Below, one piece after another: positions 61,533 to 64,000 of a stretch of DNA of 64,000 nt. The position numbers and the translations under genes were made by a program. The DNA lies in contig NZ_LDZY01000006.1 in assembly GCF_001029285.1 (NCBI RefSeq), forward strand, positions 124,001 through 188,000. The letters run 5' to 3'. Every line of letters begins with the position of its first letter. Within the stretch, counting starts at the first letter, position 1. Source of the stretch: Desulfosporosinus acididurans. Its GTDB lineage: Bacteria; Bacillota; Desulfitobacteriia; Desulfitobacteriales; Desulfitobacteriaceae. Below the pieces are notes generated by a model that searched no databases, was not told where the DNA came from, and saw only the letters and a list, made by a program, of their open reading frames with translations.

Positions 61533-64000
61533 CTATTTAACCACCAAATTCACCAATTTTCCAGGCACTGTAATCACCTTAACAACAGTTTTCCCCTGGG
61601 TCCATTCAACCACTTTCGGCTGGGAAACAACAATCTTCTCCAACTCCGCAGCCGATATCTCGGCGGGAACCTGAATCCGATCCCGAACTTTCCCATTGAC
61701 CTGCAGAACAACCGTCACTTCATCCTGAACAAGGGCTTTTTCATCTACCTCCGGCCATGGCTGTTCATGAACACTGTTCGTATGTCCGATACCTTGCCAA
61801 AGTTCCTCCGTAATATGCGGTGCAAAAGGAGCCAGAAGAAGGAAAATTCCTTCAATAGCTTCTCTGCCTACTAAAGGATTGGCCGTTGGCTGCTCCTTAT
61901 AGAGATAGAGAGCGTTGACCCACTCCATGATCGTACTAATGGCCGTGTTGAAGTTATAGCGCGTGCCGACATCCACTGTCACTCTCTGAATCGCCAAGTG
62001 AGTTTGCCGTCTCATCTCTTTGCCTGCCGAATCCAGATTAGCCCACTCTTTTTCTAAATCAGCCTTAGACACAGGGACCTTTCTCGTCTCCTTAATGATA
62101 GACTCATATTGAGCAACTAGGCGCCAGATCCGATTGAGGAAGCGATAGCACCCTTCAACCCCCTGATCGCTCCATTCCAGATCTCTTTCCGGCGGAGCGG
62201 CGAAAAGAATAAATAATCTCGCTGTATCGGCGCCATATTTTCCGATAATAGCTTCCGGGCTGACGATATTCCCCTTCGATTTGGACATCTTCGAACCGTC
62301 CATACAAACCATCCCTTGAGTCAGTAAGTTTTGGAACGGTTCGTTAGCCTTCAGATAACCAAAATCCCGCAGAGCTTTGGTAAAGAAACGAGCATATAAA
62401 AGGTGAAGAATAGCATGTTCCACCCCGCCCACATACTGATCAACATTCATCCATTGATCCACGGCATCCTTAGTAAAAGGTGATTCTGTATTTCGAGGAT
62501 CGGTATATCTGAGGAAATACCAGGATGAACAAGCAAACGTGTCCATGGTATCTGTTTCACGATGCGCAGGACCGCCGCACTTCGGACACGTCGTTTCCAT
62601 AAAGGACTTCGAGGTCGTCAAAGGATTTTCTCCCGTTTTAAACACCACATCTTCAGGAAGCATTACCGGCAGCTGCTCTTCCGGGACAGGAACAGTACCA
62701 CAAGCTTCACAATATACCATAGGAATCGGTGCGCCCCAATACCGTTGACGGGAGATGAGCCAGTCACGCAAGCGGAAATTGACCTTGCGCTGGCCAACAC
62801 CACGACGCTCTACTTCATCAGCAATCTTATCCCATCCTTCGTCACTGCTCAGACCGTCAAAGGAACCGGAATTAACCAGAATACCATCGTCCGTATAAGC
62901 AGCTTTAAGGGGTTTGTCCTTTTCGCCAGGCTCACTATCGTTAGGCACAATGACCGTTTTAATGGGTAACTGATACTTCGCGGCAAACTCGAAGTCCCGT
63001 TCATCGTGGGCAGGAACTCCCATAACCGCACCGGTTCCGTATTCCACAAGAACATAGTTGGCAATCCAAATCGGCAGCTTCTCACCGCTTAAGGGATTAA
63101 GGCAATAAGCTCCGATAAACAAGCCTTCTTTTTCAGCTTCTGTCGAAGTTCGAGCGATTTCATTCAGCCCGTTCATTTTATTAATGAAGGCCCTAACATC
63201 CTCTTCATACTTCGTTCCCTTCACTAATTCCAGAACAAGGGGATGTTCAGGCGCTAGAACAACATAGCTTACTCCGAACAGAGTATCAACGCGAGTTGTA
63301 TAAACCGAAAACTTCTCTGGTCGCCCCTCTAAAGCAAATTGGACCTCGACACCTTCCGAACGCCCAATCCAATTGCGCTGCATGGTTTTAACCTTCTCAG
63401 GCCAGCCGGGCAGATCATCCAAATCCTGCAGCAGAGTCTCAGCATAATCCGTGATTTTGAAAAACCACTGTTCGAGGTTTTTCTTCGTCACGGGAGTATC
63501 ACATCGCTCACAGGCCCCGTCGACGACTTGCTCATTTGCTAAAACCGTGGTGCAGGAGGGACACCAATTGACTGCAGCCTTTTTCTTATACACCAAGCCA
63601 TGCTTATAAAACTCCAAAAACATCCACTGTGTCCACTTGTAATATCCCGGATGGCAAGTTGCTACTTCCCGATCCCAATCATAGGAAAGCCCCATCCCCT
63701 TAAGCTGTCGCTGCATATTGGCAATATTTTTCCAAGTCCAATCTGCCGGTGGAGTCTGGTGCTTAATGGCAGCATTTTCTGCGGGCAAGCCAAAAGAGTC
63801 CCAGCCAATGGGATGAAGAACATTAAAACCCTGCATCCGTTTAAAACGGGCGATAACATCAGCGATAGAATAGTTTCTCACATGACCCATATGCAAATCC
63901 CCGGAGGGATAAGGGAACATGGCTAAAGCATAGTACTTTGGCTTAGCGGAAGATTCCTCTGTCTTATAAGCCTTTTCTTCCAGCCATTTCTTCTGCCACT
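61533..64000 (-). CDS. leuS: Leucyl-tRNA synthetase (5' end outside window)
   Basis: LeuRS charges tRNA-Leu. 822 codons are inside the window; the first few dozen residues lie beyond position 64000. The visible sequence begins [21 protein letters not shown] before [21 protein letters not shown] (HIGH-type motif as HMGH). Also seen: a zinc-binding-like insertion ([20 protein letters not shown]), the editing domain, and KMSKS in [15 protein letters not shown]. It is intact apart from the edge. Confidence 0.97.
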   Translation of the reverse strand, partial: WQKKWLEEKAYKTEESSAKPKYYALAMFPYPSGDLHMGHVRNYSIADVIARFKRMQGFNVLHPIGWDSFGLPAENAAIKHQTPPADWTWKNIANMQRQLKGMGLSYDWDREVATCHPGYYKWTQWMFLEFYKHGLVYKKKAAVNWCPSCTTVLANEQVVDGACERCDTPVTKKNLEQWFFKITDYAETLLQDLDDLPGWPEKVKTMQRNWIGRSEGVEVQFALEGRPEKFSVYTTRVDTLFGVSYVVLAPEHPLVLELVKGTKYEEDVRAFINKMNGLNEIARTSTEAEKEGLFIGAYCLNPLSGEKLPIWIANYVLVEYGTGAVMGVPAHDERDFEFAAKYQLPIKTVIVPNDSEPGEKDKPLKAAYTDDGILVNSGSFDGLSSDEGWDKIADEVERRGVGQRKVNFRLRDWLISRQRYWGAPIPMVYCEACGTVPVPEEQLPVMLPEDVVFKTGENPLTTSKSFMETTCPKCGGPAHRETDTMDTFACSSWYFLRYTDPRNTESPFTKDAVDQWMNVDQYVGGVEHAILHLLYARFFTKALRDFGYLKANEPFQNLLTQGMVCMDGSKMSKSKGNIVSPEAIIGKYGADTARLFILFAAPPERDLEWSDQGVEGCYRFLNRIWRLVAQYESIIKETRKVPVSKADLEKEWANLDSAGKEMRRQTHLAIQRVTVDVGTRYNFNTAISTIMEWVNALYLYKEQPTANPLVGREAIEGIFLLLAPFAPHITEELWQGIGHTNSVHEQPWPEVDEKALVQDEVTVVLQVNGKVRDRIQVPAEISAAELEKIVVSQPKVVEWTQGKTVVKVITVPGKLVNLVVK

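Overview
The window looks like a chromosome segment of an anaerobic, endospore-forming Firmicute of the Desulfosporosinus/Desulfitobacterium (Peptococcaceae) type. The reasons are the sporulation genes (spoIIP, yqfC, yqfD), the classic Firmicute hrcA-grpE-dnaK-dnaJ and yqfC/yqfD/ybeY/era gene orders, a Heliobacterium-like nif operon order, and many extragenic palindromic repeats. The genus assignment is inference from gene content and order. Almost everything is on the minus strand.

Region 1 (1-20.2 kb) is a conserved housekeeping block. Read in transcription direction (right to left) it runs lepA, hemW, hrcA-grpE-dnaK-dnaJ (with a perfect CIRCE operator), prmA-rsmE, mtaB, a HIT protein, rpsU-yqeY, yqfC-yqfD, pgpH, ybeY, dgkA, cdd and the start of era. 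The phoH gene usual between yqfD and pgpH is absent. Copies of a dispersed repeat (family A) sit at the 3' ends of cdd, rsmE and hemW and supply the same stop codon to all three.

Region 2 (20.2-45.2 kb) is a molybdenum and nitrogen-fixation island lying between lepA and the murJ/spoIIP/rpsT/holA block. It holds two molybdate ABC transporter sets (modABC twice), modD and a truncated formate-dehydrogenase-like Fe-S protein. Next come an NAD aldehyde dehydrogenase with a sigma-54 promoter and a divergent sigma-54 activator, a GNAT protein, and the operon nifI1-nifI2-nifH-nifD-nifK-nifE-nifN-nifX-fdx-nifB-nifV.

The most interesting feature is at the head of the nif operon. A HutP-family RNA-binding antiterminator gene lies directly upstream of the operon. 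The operon leader carries an intrinsic terminator and a 19-codon leader ORF with a strong ribosome binding site. The nifI2-nifH intergenic RNA contains fourteen consecutive NAG triplets with exact 4-nt spacers, which is the spacing that HutP is known to read. I propose, as inference, an RNA-based HutP-type control of nitrogenase expression.

Region 3 (45.3-64 kb) holds a frameshifted murJ, spoIIP, a holin-like protein, rpsT, yitT, an internally deleted IS200/IS605 relic, an MFS transporter with a striking operator-promoter and an isochorismatase-hydrolase relic, holA, comEC-comEA, a flavoprotein under a 21-bp inverted-repeat operator, a PIN-PhoH ATPase, a potassium-channel-like protein, a coupled zinc-ribbon/DUF2085 pair, and leuS (5' end outside the window). 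No tRNA, rRNA or CRISPR array was found.
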